Source: Hydrogenophaga crocea (GTDB lineage Bacteria; Pseudomonadota; Gammaproteobacteria; Burkholderiales; Burkholderiaceae_C). Taken from it: a stretch of DNA of 64,000 nt. The DNA is taken from the NCBI RefSeq assembly GCF_011388215.1, contig NZ_CP049989.1, forward strand, positions 3,162,001-3,226,000, in the 5' to 3' direction. Shown piece by piece: positions 51,046-58,067 of the stretch. Every line of letters starts with the position of its first letter. Position 1 is the first letter of the stretch. Under the pieces are notes generated by a model. It saw nothing but the letters and a program-made list of their open reading frames with translations, did not search any database and was not told the origin of the DNA. A program made the translations under genes and the position numbers.

Positions 51046-52578
51046 ATGGATTCCAACGTAACCCTCACAGCGGCGCACTGGATGTACCTGCTGGGCGTGA
51101 TCAGCATCATCGTGACGATGGTGTTCCGCGCCAACGTGCTCGTGCCCTCGATCGCGGCCACCTTCCTTGTCGGTCTCGCCTGGACCGGCAGCGCCCTCGG
51201 CGGCCTGGGCAGCATCTACAGCGCCAGCCTGGTCGCGGCCAAGGAGCTGTTCAACATCTTCCTGGTCATCGCGCTGATGACGGCCCTGCTCAACGCCCTC
51301 AAGGCGCTGAAGTCGGACATCCTGATGGTCAAGCCCTTCCGGGTGCTGATGAAGAACGGGCCGGTGTCATACCTGCTGCTCGCGGCCATCACCTACTTCA
51401 TCTCGCTGTTCTTCTGGCCCACGCCCGCGGTGCCGCTGGTGTGCGCGGTGCTGCTGCCCGCGGCCATCGCCGCCGGCCTGCCCCCGATCGTGGGCGCGGC
51501 CGCCATCGCCGTGGCCGGCCAGGGCATGGCGCTGTCGTCCGACTACGTGATCGGCGTGGCCCCCGGCATCAGCGCCAAGGCCGCCGGCGCCGCGGCCGCG
51601 GTGATCGCCGACCGCGCGCTCGCGCTCTCGCTGATCACCGGCCTGGTCGCGCTGGTGCTGATCTTCGTGTTCCACCGCCGCAAGTTCCTGCCCGCCAGCC
51701 CCGCCCACCTGGAGCGCTGGCAGGAGCTGGCCGTGAAGGGCGAGCTGGCCCAGCACGAGCACGAAGGCACGGCCCACAAGGCCGAGATCGCCCAGGGCAC
51801 GAGCCGCGAGCACCAGCCCGTGACCGGTCAGGACCTGCGCCGCGAACTGCAGAGCGTGCCGGCCGACGACATCAAGTGGTCCAAGCTGTTCGCCGTGGTC
51901 ACGCCGCTGGTGTTCCTGGCCGTGATCGTGCTCATGGTGCTGCCCAAGCTCGGCGTGCCGCTGGGCGACTTCAAGGGCGGGGCCGGCGCTTCGCTGGTGG
52001 GTGGCGCAGCCGCGCTGCTGATGATCTTCGCCACGCTCGCCATGAAGGGCGCGCGCCAGATGCTCGAAGCCAGTGCCGACCACATCACCGAAGGCTTCGT
52101 GTTCGCCTTCCGCGCCATGGGCTCGGTGCTGCCGATCGCGGGCTTCTTCTTCCTGGGCGCGAGCGAGACCGCCGCGGCCATCTTCGGCGGCGACGCCGGC
52201 GCCACGCCCAGCCTGCTGTTCGACCTGGTGCGCAGCGCGCAGGACTGGATCCCGCACAACCCGCTGTTCGTGGCCTTCGGCCTGCTGATCGTGGGCATGG
52301 TCACCGGCATCGACGGCTCGGGCTTCTCGGGCCTGCCGCTCACCGGCGCGCTGGCGGGTGCCCTCGGCCCGGTCTCCAACATCGACGCCACCACGCTCGC
52401 CGCGATCGGCCAGATGGGCGCCATCTGGACCGGCGGCGGCACGCTGATCGCGTGGTCTTCGCTGATCGCCGTGGCCGGTTTCGCGCGCGTCTCGGTGACC
52501 GACCTGGTGCGCGTGCTGGCGCTGCCGGTGCTGCTCGGCCTGGCCGCATCCACCATCGCCGCGGTGGTGCTGTTCTGA
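51046..52578 (+). CDS. multi-pass permease, family not identified (ion-transporter-like)
   Basis: 510 residues, about 12 hydrophobic helices. The general pattern, two repeats with conserved Gly/Pro loops such as FWPTPAVPLVCAVLLPAAIA and GTGG-like segments (WTGGGTLIAWSS), resembles the ion transporter superfamily of carboxylate permeases (gluconate, citrate). I cannot place it in a named family. A charged, His-rich cytoplasmic loop (about 207-275; LAQHEHEGTAHKAEIAQG) splits the halves. It is followed by a porin gene and driven from a promoter region with three palindromes, so it is probably the uptake system of the regulon. Confidence 0.65.
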   Translation: MDSNVTLTAAHWMYLLGVISIIVTMVFRANVLVPSIAATFLVGLAWTGSALGGLGSIYSASLVAAKELFNIFLVIALMTALLNALKALKSDILMVKPFRVLMKNGPVSYLLLAAITYFISLFFWPTPAVPLVCAVLLPAAIAAGLPPIVGAAAIAVAGQGMALSSDYVIGVAPGISAKAAGAAAAVIADRALALSLITGLVALVLIFVFHRRKFLPASPAHLERWQELAVKGELAQHEHEGTAHKAEIAQGTSREHQPVTGQDLRRELQSVPADDIKWSKLFAVVTPLVFLAVIVLMVLPKLGVPLGDFKGGAGASLVGGAAALLMIFATLAMKGARQMLEASADHITEGFVFAFRAMGSVLPIAGFFFLGASETAAAIFGGDAGATPSLLFDLVRSAQDWIPHNPLFVAFGLLIVGMVTGIDGSGFSGLPLTGALAGALGPVSNIDATTLAAIGQMGAIWTGGGTLIAWSSLIAVAGFARVSVTDLVRVLALPVLLGLAASTIAAVVLF

Positions 52579-52622
52579 ATCTCCCGTCCCCTGTGTTCCC
52601 TCACCTCTCACCAAGCAAAAGC

Positions 52623-53654
52623 ATGAAAAAAACCCTTCTCATCGCCTGCGCCACGCTCGCCAGCGGCGCGGCCTTCGCCCAGTCCAGCGTCACGCTGTAC
52701 GGCCTGGCCGACATGTACCTGTCGAGCCAGAAAAACCCCGCCACCGGTCTGCGCACCACCAGGCTCGACAGCAGCGGCATCTATGAAAGCCGCTTCGGCT
52801 TCAAGGGCAGCGAAGACCTCGGCGGCGGCACCAAGGCCAACTTCCAGCTCGAATCGGGCTTCGCCATGGACAACGGCGGCGCGCCCGGTCTGTCGTTCAC
52901 GCGCCAGTCGTGGGTCGGCCTCTCCGGCGGCTTCGGCGACGTGCGCTTCGGCAAAGCCTGGAGCGCCTTCGACGACATCAGCGGCAGCGCCCTGGTGGCC
53001 AAGAACTCGGTGCTCGCCCCCAACCAGGGCGCCTGGCTCAGCACCTCGTACCGCGACGCGCCCAACAACGGCTTCTACTACGCCTCGCCCGACTTCGGCG
53101 GCTTCAGCGGCGTCGTGAGCTACGGCATGGCCGAGAACAAGACCGCCACCGTGGGCCAGGGCTCGATCAGCAGCGTGCACGTGAAGTACGCCGCCGGCCC
53201 GGTGTTCGCGGGCGCCGCGTACCAGACCGAAAAGGCCACGGGCAACGCGGAGGCCATCAAGTTCACGCGCCTGAACGGCTCGTACCAGCTCGGCCCGGCC
53301 AAGCTCATGGCCAGCTACGGCCGCGTGGCCTTCGGCGATGCCAAGACCAACGAATGGGCGCTGGGCACCGACTACGCCCTGGGCGGCGCGTGGACGATCT
53401 CGGCCGGCATCGCGCAGTCGAAGGGCGCGGTCACCGGCTTCACCGGCGACACCAACTACACCGGCAAGCTGGTCACCACGGTGGCCGCGGGCGCACCCGA
53501 CGTCAAGCGCACCGGCTACAGCGTGGCGGCCTTCTACAGCCTGAGCAAGCGCACCACGGTGTACGGCGGCTACCGCGGCAACACCATCAAGACCCCGGGC
53601 GCGGCCGACCAGAAGGGCGACCTGTTCGCGCTGGGCCTGCTGCACCTGTTCTGA
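52623..53654 (+). CDS. general trimeric porin (Gram-negative porin family)
   Basis: 343 residues. The signal peptide cleaves near ASGAAFAQ, then SSVTLYGLADMYL, the standard betaproteobacterial porin N-terminus. Alternating beta-strand pattern throughout, FKGSEDLGGGTKANFQLESG, and a C-terminal Phe (LGLLHLF) for BAM recognition. It is a 16-stranded outer-membrane channel. It lies 44 bases after the permease, so it may be cotranscribed to bring the same substrate across the outer membrane. A strong terminator follows. Confidence 0.94.
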   Translation: MKKTLLIACATLASGAAFAQSSVTLYGLADMYLSSQKNPATGLRTTRLDSSGIYESRFGFKGSEDLGGGTKANFQLESGFAMDNGGAPGLSFTRQSWVGLSGGFGDVRFGKAWSAFDDISGSALVAKNSVLAPNQGAWLSTSYRDAPNNGFYYASPDFGGFSGVVSYGMAENKTATVGQGSISSVHVKYAAGPVFAGAAYQTEKATGNAEAIKFTRLNGSYQLGPAKLMASYGRVAFGDAKTNEWALGTDYALGGAWTISAGIAQSKGAVTGFTGDTNYTGKLVTTVAAGAPDVKRTGYSVAAFYSLSKRTTVYGGYRGNTIKTPGAADQKGDLFALGLLHLF

Positions 53655-53719
53655 TCACGACCCGCCGCGCCCCGCGCGGCGTCTGCCTTTTCTTCCTTTG
53701 GAGTCCTTCGGGATCCTTT

Positions 53720-53744
53720 GGCCGCGCGGTGCGCGGCCTTTTTT
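53720..53744 (+). terminator. intrinsic terminator after the porin gene
   Basis: GGCCGCGC (53720-53727), a 3-base loop and GCGCGGCC (53731-53738), then six T residues (53739-53744). This is the only textbook Rho-independent terminator I found. It ends the permease-porin transcript before the GntR gene. Confidence 0.88.
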
Positions 53745-53832
53745 CGTTCATGAAGCGCTCGCATAGAATCCACCGGCTTCGGGCCCGACCGGACCTTGCC
53801 TGTCGCCACCCCCACGGAGCCCGGACCACGCC

Positions 53833-54486
53833 ATGACACTGCCCAGAAAGGAAGCCTCCCTCGGGGCCAGCCATTCGCCTCTGACCACCCTGGTCGTCGA
53901 GGCCCTGCGCGAACGCATCATGAGCGGCTCCATTCCCCCGGGCGAACGCCTGGTGGAAAGCAAGCTGTCCGAAGAACTCGGGGTGTCGCGCATGCCGGTG
54001 CGCGAGGCGCTGCGCCAGCTCGCGGCCGAGGGCATCGTCACCATCGAGCCGCGCCGCGGCGCTTCCGTCACCGCTTTCAGCCCCGAACAGGTGCGCGAAC
54101 TGGTCGAGGTGCGGGCCACGCTCGAAGGCCTGAACGCCAAGCTCGCGGCCCAGCGCCACGACGCGAAGCAGATCGCCGAGATGGAGCGCATCCTCGAAGA
54201 AGGCAGCCGCCTGATCGACAGCGACGACCAGGCCGCGCTGCTCGAGATGAACAAACGCTTCCACGACGCGTTGGGCAGCATCGCCGCGAACTCGGTGCTG
54301 CAGGAGCTCATGCGCTCGCTGCGCGACCGCACCGCGCTGCTGTTCGCGCCGCTCAACCGCGGCCGCAACCAGCAGAACTGGGACGAGCACGCCGCGATCC
54401 TGCGCGCGGTGATCAAGGGCGACGCCGAACTCGCCTCGCTGCTCGCGATGCGCCACGTGTACAACGCGGCGCAGATGGAGCCCTGA
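53833..54486 (+). CDS. GntR family transcriptional regulator with FCD ligand domain
   Basis: 217 residues. The N-terminal winged helix has LRERIMSGSIPPGERLVESK, LGVSRMPVREALRQLAAEGI and the wing TIEPRRGASVT. The C-terminal FCD domain has VRELVEVRATLEGLNAKLAA, then DQAALLEMNKRFHDALG and HAAILRAVIKGDAELASLLA, carrying the Asp/His metal-ligand pattern of FadR-like sensors. It lies between the permease-porin and oxygenase operons. It is my best candidate for the protein that reads the ATAC-N-GTAT sites. Confidence 0.93.
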   Translation: MTLPRKEASLGASHSPLTTLVVEALRERIMSGSIPPGERLVESKLSEELGVSRMPVREALRQLAAEGIVTIEPRRGASVTAFSPEQVRELVEVRATLEGLNAKLAAQRHDAKQIAEMERILEEGSRLIDSDDQAALLEMNKRFHDALGSIAANSVLQELMRSLRDRTALLFAPLNRGRNQQNWDEHAAILRAVIKGDAELASLLAMRHVYNAAQMEP

Positions 54487-54516
54487 GGGGCAGTACGCCC
54501 GCCGGGCGGGGTTCGT

Positions 54517-55437
54517 TCAGGCCCGGCCGCCCTGCAGCCGCTGCCACACCAGGCCCGCCAGGGCCACGTCTTCCAGGCCCACGCCCACCGACTTGTAGAG
54601 CGTGATCTCGCGCGGGTCCTGGCGGCCGGGCTGCAGGCCCGCCACCAGCTCGCCGAGCTCCACCAGGCGCTCTTCGGTGACCAGGCCGGGCGCGGCCAGC
54701 ACGAGATCGCCGGCCTCTTTCAGGGTCTGGGGCTTCCATTCCACCGCGATGCGGGACGCGCGGCGCAGCGCCGTGTCGTCGAGCTCGCGCGTGTGCGGCA
54801 GGCTCGAGCCGATGGCGGCCACGAAGCTGCCCTCGGCCAGTTGCTCGCCGCGAAACAGCGGCGTGGTCGAGCGCGAGGCCGTGACCACGATGTCGGCGCC
54901 CTCCACCGCGGCCTCGGGCGACACCAGTCGCACCGGCACGCCGCAGGCGGCCTGCAGTTCGTCGGCCAGCGTGGCGGGCGCATATGGGTCGCTCACGCGG
55001 ATCTCGCGCAGCGGGAAGGCAGCGGCCATCTGCTGCGCGTGCATGCGGCCCTGCACGCCCGCGCCGTACAAGGCCATCACCTGCGCATCGGGGCGGGCCA
55101 GGCGGCGCGCGGCGATCACCGAGCAGGCGGCGGTGCGCAGGCGGGTGATGGCGCCGGCGTCGAACGAGGCCAGCGCGCGGCCGTCGTCGGCGGCGAACAG
55201 CAGGATCACGAAGGTGAACTGGCCCTGCAGCGTGGTGTAGACCTTGGCCCCCACCACGCCCTGCCCCGGCACCACCGCGCCCAGCGTCGAGAGCTTGATG
55301 CCGCCGGCCTCGGTGCGCACGCGCGTCTGCATCGCGGCCTCGCCGCGGCCGAAGCGCGCGAACGCGTCTTCGAGCACGGCCTGGGCCTGCTCGGGGCTGA
55401 TGGTGGCGTCGACCATCGCGTCGGTGATGTGTTGCAT
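54517..55437 (-). CDS. ornithine cyclodeaminase / mu-crystallin family (ketimine reductase-like)
   Basis: 306 residues from ATG at 55437. Core blocks are VVGAKVYTTLQGQFTF (Lys 65), SFDAGAITRLRTAACSVIAA and the NAD(P) loop ALYGAGVQGRMHAQQM. The family includes ornithine cyclodeaminase and reductases of cyclic imines (pyrroline- or piperideine-2-carboxylate). Length is normal. It is the last gene of the ferredoxin operon, 8 bases after the TauE-like gene. A role in reducing or deaminating an amino-acid-derived intermediate of the oxygenase pathway is inferred. Confidence 0.9.
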   Translation of the reverse strand: MQHITDAMVDATISPEQAQAVLEDAFARFGRGEAAMQTRVRTEAGGIKLSTLGAVVPGQGVVGAKVYTTLQGQFTFVILLFAADDGRALASFDAGAITRLRTAACSVIAARRLARPDAQVMALYGAGVQGRMHAQQMAAAFPLREIRVSDPYAPATLADELQAACGVPVRLVSPEAAVEGADIVVTASRSTTPLFRGEQLAEGSFVAAIGSSLPHTRELDDTALRRASRIAVEWKPQTLKEAGDLVLAAPGLVTEERLVELGELVAGLQPGRQDPREITLYKSVGVGLEDVALAGLVWQRLQGGRA

Positions 55438-55445
55438 GGGGGCTT

Positions 55446-56207
55446 TCAGGCGGTCAGGGTGCGGAACAGGACGACGAGCGCGCCGATGGCCGCCATGGCC
55501 AGCAGCAGCTTGCGCACCAGCGGCGCGGGCACGTGGCGCTTGATGGGGTTGGACGCGAAGAAGCCCAGGAACATCCAGGGCATGAGCAGCGCGCTCAGCA
55601 GGTATTCGTGCGCGCCCATGCGGCCCACCACGGTGAGCACGGCGATGGACACCGCCGAGCCGATGAAGAAGATGGCGCCGAAGGTGCCGCGCAACTGCGC
55701 TGCGCCCATGTTCTGCATGGCGATGGCGAACGGCGGCGCGCCGGCCGAGGTGATGGTGCCCATCATCCCCGAGGCCAGGCCCGCCACGGCCATGTTGCGC
55801 CGCGTGGGCATCACGCGCCAGCCCGTGAGGCTCAGGCTCACGCCCGTGAGGATGAGCAGCGCGAACAGCAGCGACAGGGTCTGCACCGACAGCATCACCA
55901 GGCACGCGGCCGCGAGCACCGTGCCCCCCAGGCGGCCGACCACGGCCACGCCGGCCAGCGGCCACTGGATGGCCTCGCGGTCGCGCAGGCCGCCCATGAG
56001 CGCGAGCGGGCAGCTCAGCACCAGCAGCGGACCGGGCACGAGTTCGGGGAACCACATGGCCGCCAGCGGCGCGCTGAACATGGCAAAGCCCAGGCCGCTC
56101 ACGCCCTGCAGGCAGGCGCCCACCACCACGAGCAGGCCGGCCGCGAGGTAATGCGCCCCGCTCACGCCCTGCACCAGGTCGGTGGTCAGCCAGTCCATGG
56201 CGTTCAC
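55446..56207 (-). CDS. TauE/SafE family sulfite/organosulfonate-type permease
   Basis: 253 residues from GTG at 56207, whose GTGA overlaps the ferredoxin stop; ATG at 56198 is an alternative. Eight hydrophobic helices. The first repeat has GACLQGVSGLGFAMFSAPL, the second GLASGMMGTITSAGAPPFAI with the characteristic P-P-x-A. TauE/SafE proteins export sulfite, sulfoacetate or related anions, but the family also covers other small carboxylates. Translational coupling to a ferredoxin gene suggests transport of a pathway product. Confidence 0.9.
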   Translation of the reverse strand: MNAMDWLTTDLVQGVSGAHYLAAGLLVVVGACLQGVSGLGFAMFSAPLAAMWFPELVPGPLLVLSCPLALMGGLRDREAIQWPLAGVAVVGRLGGTVLAAACLVMLSVQTLSLLFALLILTGVSLSLTGWRVMPTRRNMAVAGLASGMMGTITSAGAPPFAIAMQNMGAAQLRGTFGAIFFIGSAVSIAVLTVVGRMGAHEYLLSALLMPWMFLGFFASNPIKRHVPAPLVRKLLLAMAAIGALVVLFRTLTA

Positions 56208-56488
56208 CAGGACACGGCGATGTCGCCCTTGACGAAGGTCTGGCAGGCCATGCGGTAGCCCGCGGCGAGATCGGCCTCGCTCAGGTGCTTGCGTTCCTTG
56301 GCCTTCACGTCGTCGGTGTTGGCCAGGCCTTCTTCGATGCGGCACTTGCAGGTGCCGCACAGGCCGCCGCCGCACTTGAACGGAATGCCGCCCTTCTCGC
56401 GCAGCGACACGCGCAGCAGGTTGCTGTTCTCGGGGGCGCTGACCTGCTTGCCGGCGTTGCTGATGAAGGTGATGTTGACGGTGCTCAT
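56204..56488 (-). CDS. [2Fe-2S] plant-type ferredoxin, downstream copy
   Basis: 94 residues from ATG at 56488. Cluster cysteines are C39, C44, C47 (FKCGGGLCGTCKC, the CX4CX2C loop) and C82 (YRMACQTF); a fifth Cys at 49 is extra. It is a small electron carrier. It is separated by 5 bases from the unknown 110-residue gene upstream, and its stop overlaps the permease start. It presumably serves the diiron enzyme encoded divergently. Confidence 0.93.
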   Translation of the reverse strand: MSTVNITFISNAGKQVSAPENSNLLRVSLREKGGIPFKCGGGLCGTCKCRIEEGLANTDDVKAKERKHLSEADLAAGYRMACQTFVKGDIAVSW

Positions 56489-56493
56489 GGGGC

Positions 56494-56826
56494 TCAGGCC
56501 GGGGCGTTGAACGTGGCCGGGTCGCGCGGCTGCAGGCTCGCCTGCATGCTGCCGAAGCTGCACAGGTGCTGCAGTTCGCGGCGCGCGGCGTCCAGGCTCT
56601 GGAAGGATTCGAGGAATTTGGATGGCACCGAATTGACGGTGACGGGCTCGCCCTCGTCGATCACGCGCACGCGGGTGGGCGTGAGCAGCTCGGCGATGAG
56701 GAAGCGCGCCTTCACGCGGCCGAAGAACACGTAGTCCCAGGCTTCGATGGGCTGCAGGCCTTCGCCCGCTTCGGTGCGGAACTGGCCGGGCTTGGTGGTG
56801 AGGATCACGTACATGGCGGGGCTCAT
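56494..56826 (-). CDS. 110-residue protein of unknown function between two ferredoxins
   Basis: ATG at 56826 overlaps the upstream ferredoxin stop (ATGA), which decides the start; ATG at 56814 is the alternative. The sequence begins MSPAMYVILTTKPGQFRTEA and contains IEAWDYVFFGRVKARFLIAE and VNSVPSKFLESFQSLDAARR. It is soluble, mixed alpha/beta, with one Cys and no cluster motif. I do not recognise a family. Position between two ferredoxins and facing an oxygenase suggests an effector or coupling protein, as small regulatory subunits do in multicomponent oxygenases. That is inference. Confidence 0.75.
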   Translation of the reverse strand: MSPAMYVILTTKPGQFRTEAGEGLQPIEAWDYVFFGRVKARFLIAELLTPTRVRVIDEGEPVTVNSVPSKFLESFQSLDAARRELQHLCSFGSMQASLQPRDPATFNAPA

Positions 56827-57113
56827 TCCTGCAGCAGTTCGATGTCGTGCTCGATCCAGAGCTGGCAGGTGAGCCGCCAGCCCTGCTCGAGCCGTTCGCC
56901 GAGCTGTTTCTTCTCTTTCCAGTTCGGCGGCGGCAGGTGCTCGGCCCCGGCGATCACGCGGGTGGCGCACTTGGAGCACTTGCCCATGCCGCACTCGTAC
57001 TTGAGGTGGGGATACGGGTAGGCCTTGATGCCCGCGCGCACCACCAGGTTGGTCTTGGGCTGGACCTCGTCGCGGTAGGTCTGGCCGTTCTTGTGGAAGG
57101 TGACGATGGGCAT
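56823..57113 (-). CDS. [2Fe-2S] plant-type ferredoxin, upstream copy
   Basis: 96 residues. Cluster cysteines are C41, C46, C49 (YECGMGKCSKCATRV) and C83 (WRLTCQLW). It differs from the other ferredoxin across the whole length, including a W-rich C-terminal region (LEQGWRLTCQLWIEHD). It is the first gene of a five-gene operon with an ATG 30 bases from a 25-base palindrome. Two unlike ferredoxins suggest either two electron routes or distinct partners. Confidence 0.93.
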   Translation of the reverse strand: MPIVTFHKNGQTYRDEVQPKTNLVVRAGIKAYPYPHLKYECGMGKCSKCATRVIAGAEHLPPPNWKEKKQLGERLEQGWRLTCQLWIEHDIELLQE

Positions 57114-57143
57114 GGGTGGAAGGGGTGGAGGGACGGATTCGCA

Positions 57144-57168
57144 CTGAAAGTATACAGTATACTTTCAG
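57144..57168. promoter_or_regulatory. 25-base perfect palindromic operator
   Basis: CTGAAAGTATAC-A-GTATACTTTCAG, 12-base arms about a single central A, with the ATACAGTAT core at 57152-57160. It is the longest and most perfect of the seven sites and lies 30 bases upstream of the ferredoxin ATG on the minus strand. Confidence 0.75.
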
Positions 57169-57226
57169 CAGTTCTGGGTGATTTCCTTACGGATGGCTCG
57201 GAAAACCCCGCTTTGGATCTCGCTAT

Positions 57227-57239
57227 GTATACTGTATAC
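57227..57239. promoter_or_regulatory. ATAC-N-GTAT operator next to the diiron oxidase gene
   Basis: GTATAC-T-GTATAC, 6-base arms, 66 bases upstream of the oxidase ATG. Its centre is 77 bases from the centre of the 25-base palindrome, about seven helical turns, which would allow looping between two bound dimers. Confidence 0.65.
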
Positions 57240-57305
57240 GCCAATCGGGGTGAGCACAGCCCCGAAGCCGCTGTCTCCACACCTTCCACCCCTCAGGAGC
57301 CCACC

Positions 57306-58031
57306 ATGTCCGCACTGCTTTCCCGCGACGAATTCCGCACCGCCCTCGAAAACGCCATCAAAGGCAAGAGCGCCAACCAGTCCCCCTTCAGCCTGGCCTG
57401 GGCCGGCGGCACGCTCTCGCGCGAGCACCTCGCGCGCTGGGCCGAGAACCACTACCACTACGTGGGCCCGTTCGCCGACTACCTGGGCTACCTGTACGCG
57501 CGCACGCCCGACCACATGACCGAGGCCAAGGACTTCCTGCTGGCCAACATGTATGAAGAAGAGATCGGCGGCGACCGCCACACCGACCTGCTGATCCGCT
57601 TCGGCGAAGCCTGCGGCACCACGCGCGAGCGCATCGTCGACCCCGACAACATGAGCGCCACCACGCGCGCCCTGCAAAGCTGGTGCTACGCCGTGGCCAT
57701 GCGCGAAGACCCGGTGGTGGCCGTGGCCGGCCTGGTCGTGGGCCTGGAATCGCAGGTGCCCTCGATCTACCGCAAGCAGACCCCCACGCTGCGCGAGAAG
57801 TACGGCTTCACCGATGAAGAGGTCGAGTTCTTCGACCTGCACATCGTGTCCGACGAGATCCACGGCGAGCGCGGCTACCAGATCGTGCTCGAGCACGCCA
57901 ACACGCCCGAGCTGCAAAAGCGCTGCCTGCGCATCTGCGAGATCGGCGCCGAAATGCGCCTGCTCTACACCACCGCGCTCTACAACGACTACGTGGCCCC
58001 CAGCCTGATGCCGCTGGCCAAAGCCGCCTGA
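57306..58031 (+). CDS. haem-oxygenase-like diiron oxidase (HDO / CADD-like, PqqC-TenA fold)
   Basis: 241 residues from ATG at 57306, with AGGAG upstream. The pattern E85-x6-H92 (EEEIGGDRH), E148 (GLESQ), and H179-x3-D183-x2-H186 (LHIVSDEIH) reproduces, in spacing, the six carboxylate/His ligands of the chlamydial CADD diiron site. TenA and PqqC share the fold but lack this set. HDO enzymes activate O2 for C-C, C-N or C-S bond cleavage or N-oxygenation and need external electrons. Ferredoxins and a reductase in the flanking operons could supply these. Substrate is unknown. It leads an operon with ALDH. Confidence 0.85.
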   Translation: MSALLSRDEFRTALENAIKGKSANQSPFSLAWAGGTLSREHLARWAENHYHYVGPFADYLGYLYARTPDHMTEAKDFLLANMYEEEIGGDRHTDLLIRFGEACGTTRERIVDPDNMSATTRALQSWCYAVAMREDPVVAVAGLVVGLESQVPSIYRKQTPTLREKYGFTDEEVEFFDLHIVSDEIHGERGYQIVLEHANTPELQKRCLRICEIGAEMRLLYTTALYNDYVAPSLMPLAKAA

Positions 58032-58067
58032 TCGCCCGCGCGTCGACAGCCCCCCGGAGCCGCACAC

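Noticed and set aside
57306..58031. Thiaminase (TenA) or PqqC identity for the HDO protein
   Set aside because: The fold is shared, but the complete set of six metal-ligand positions and the absence of thiamin or PQQ genes nearby argue against both.
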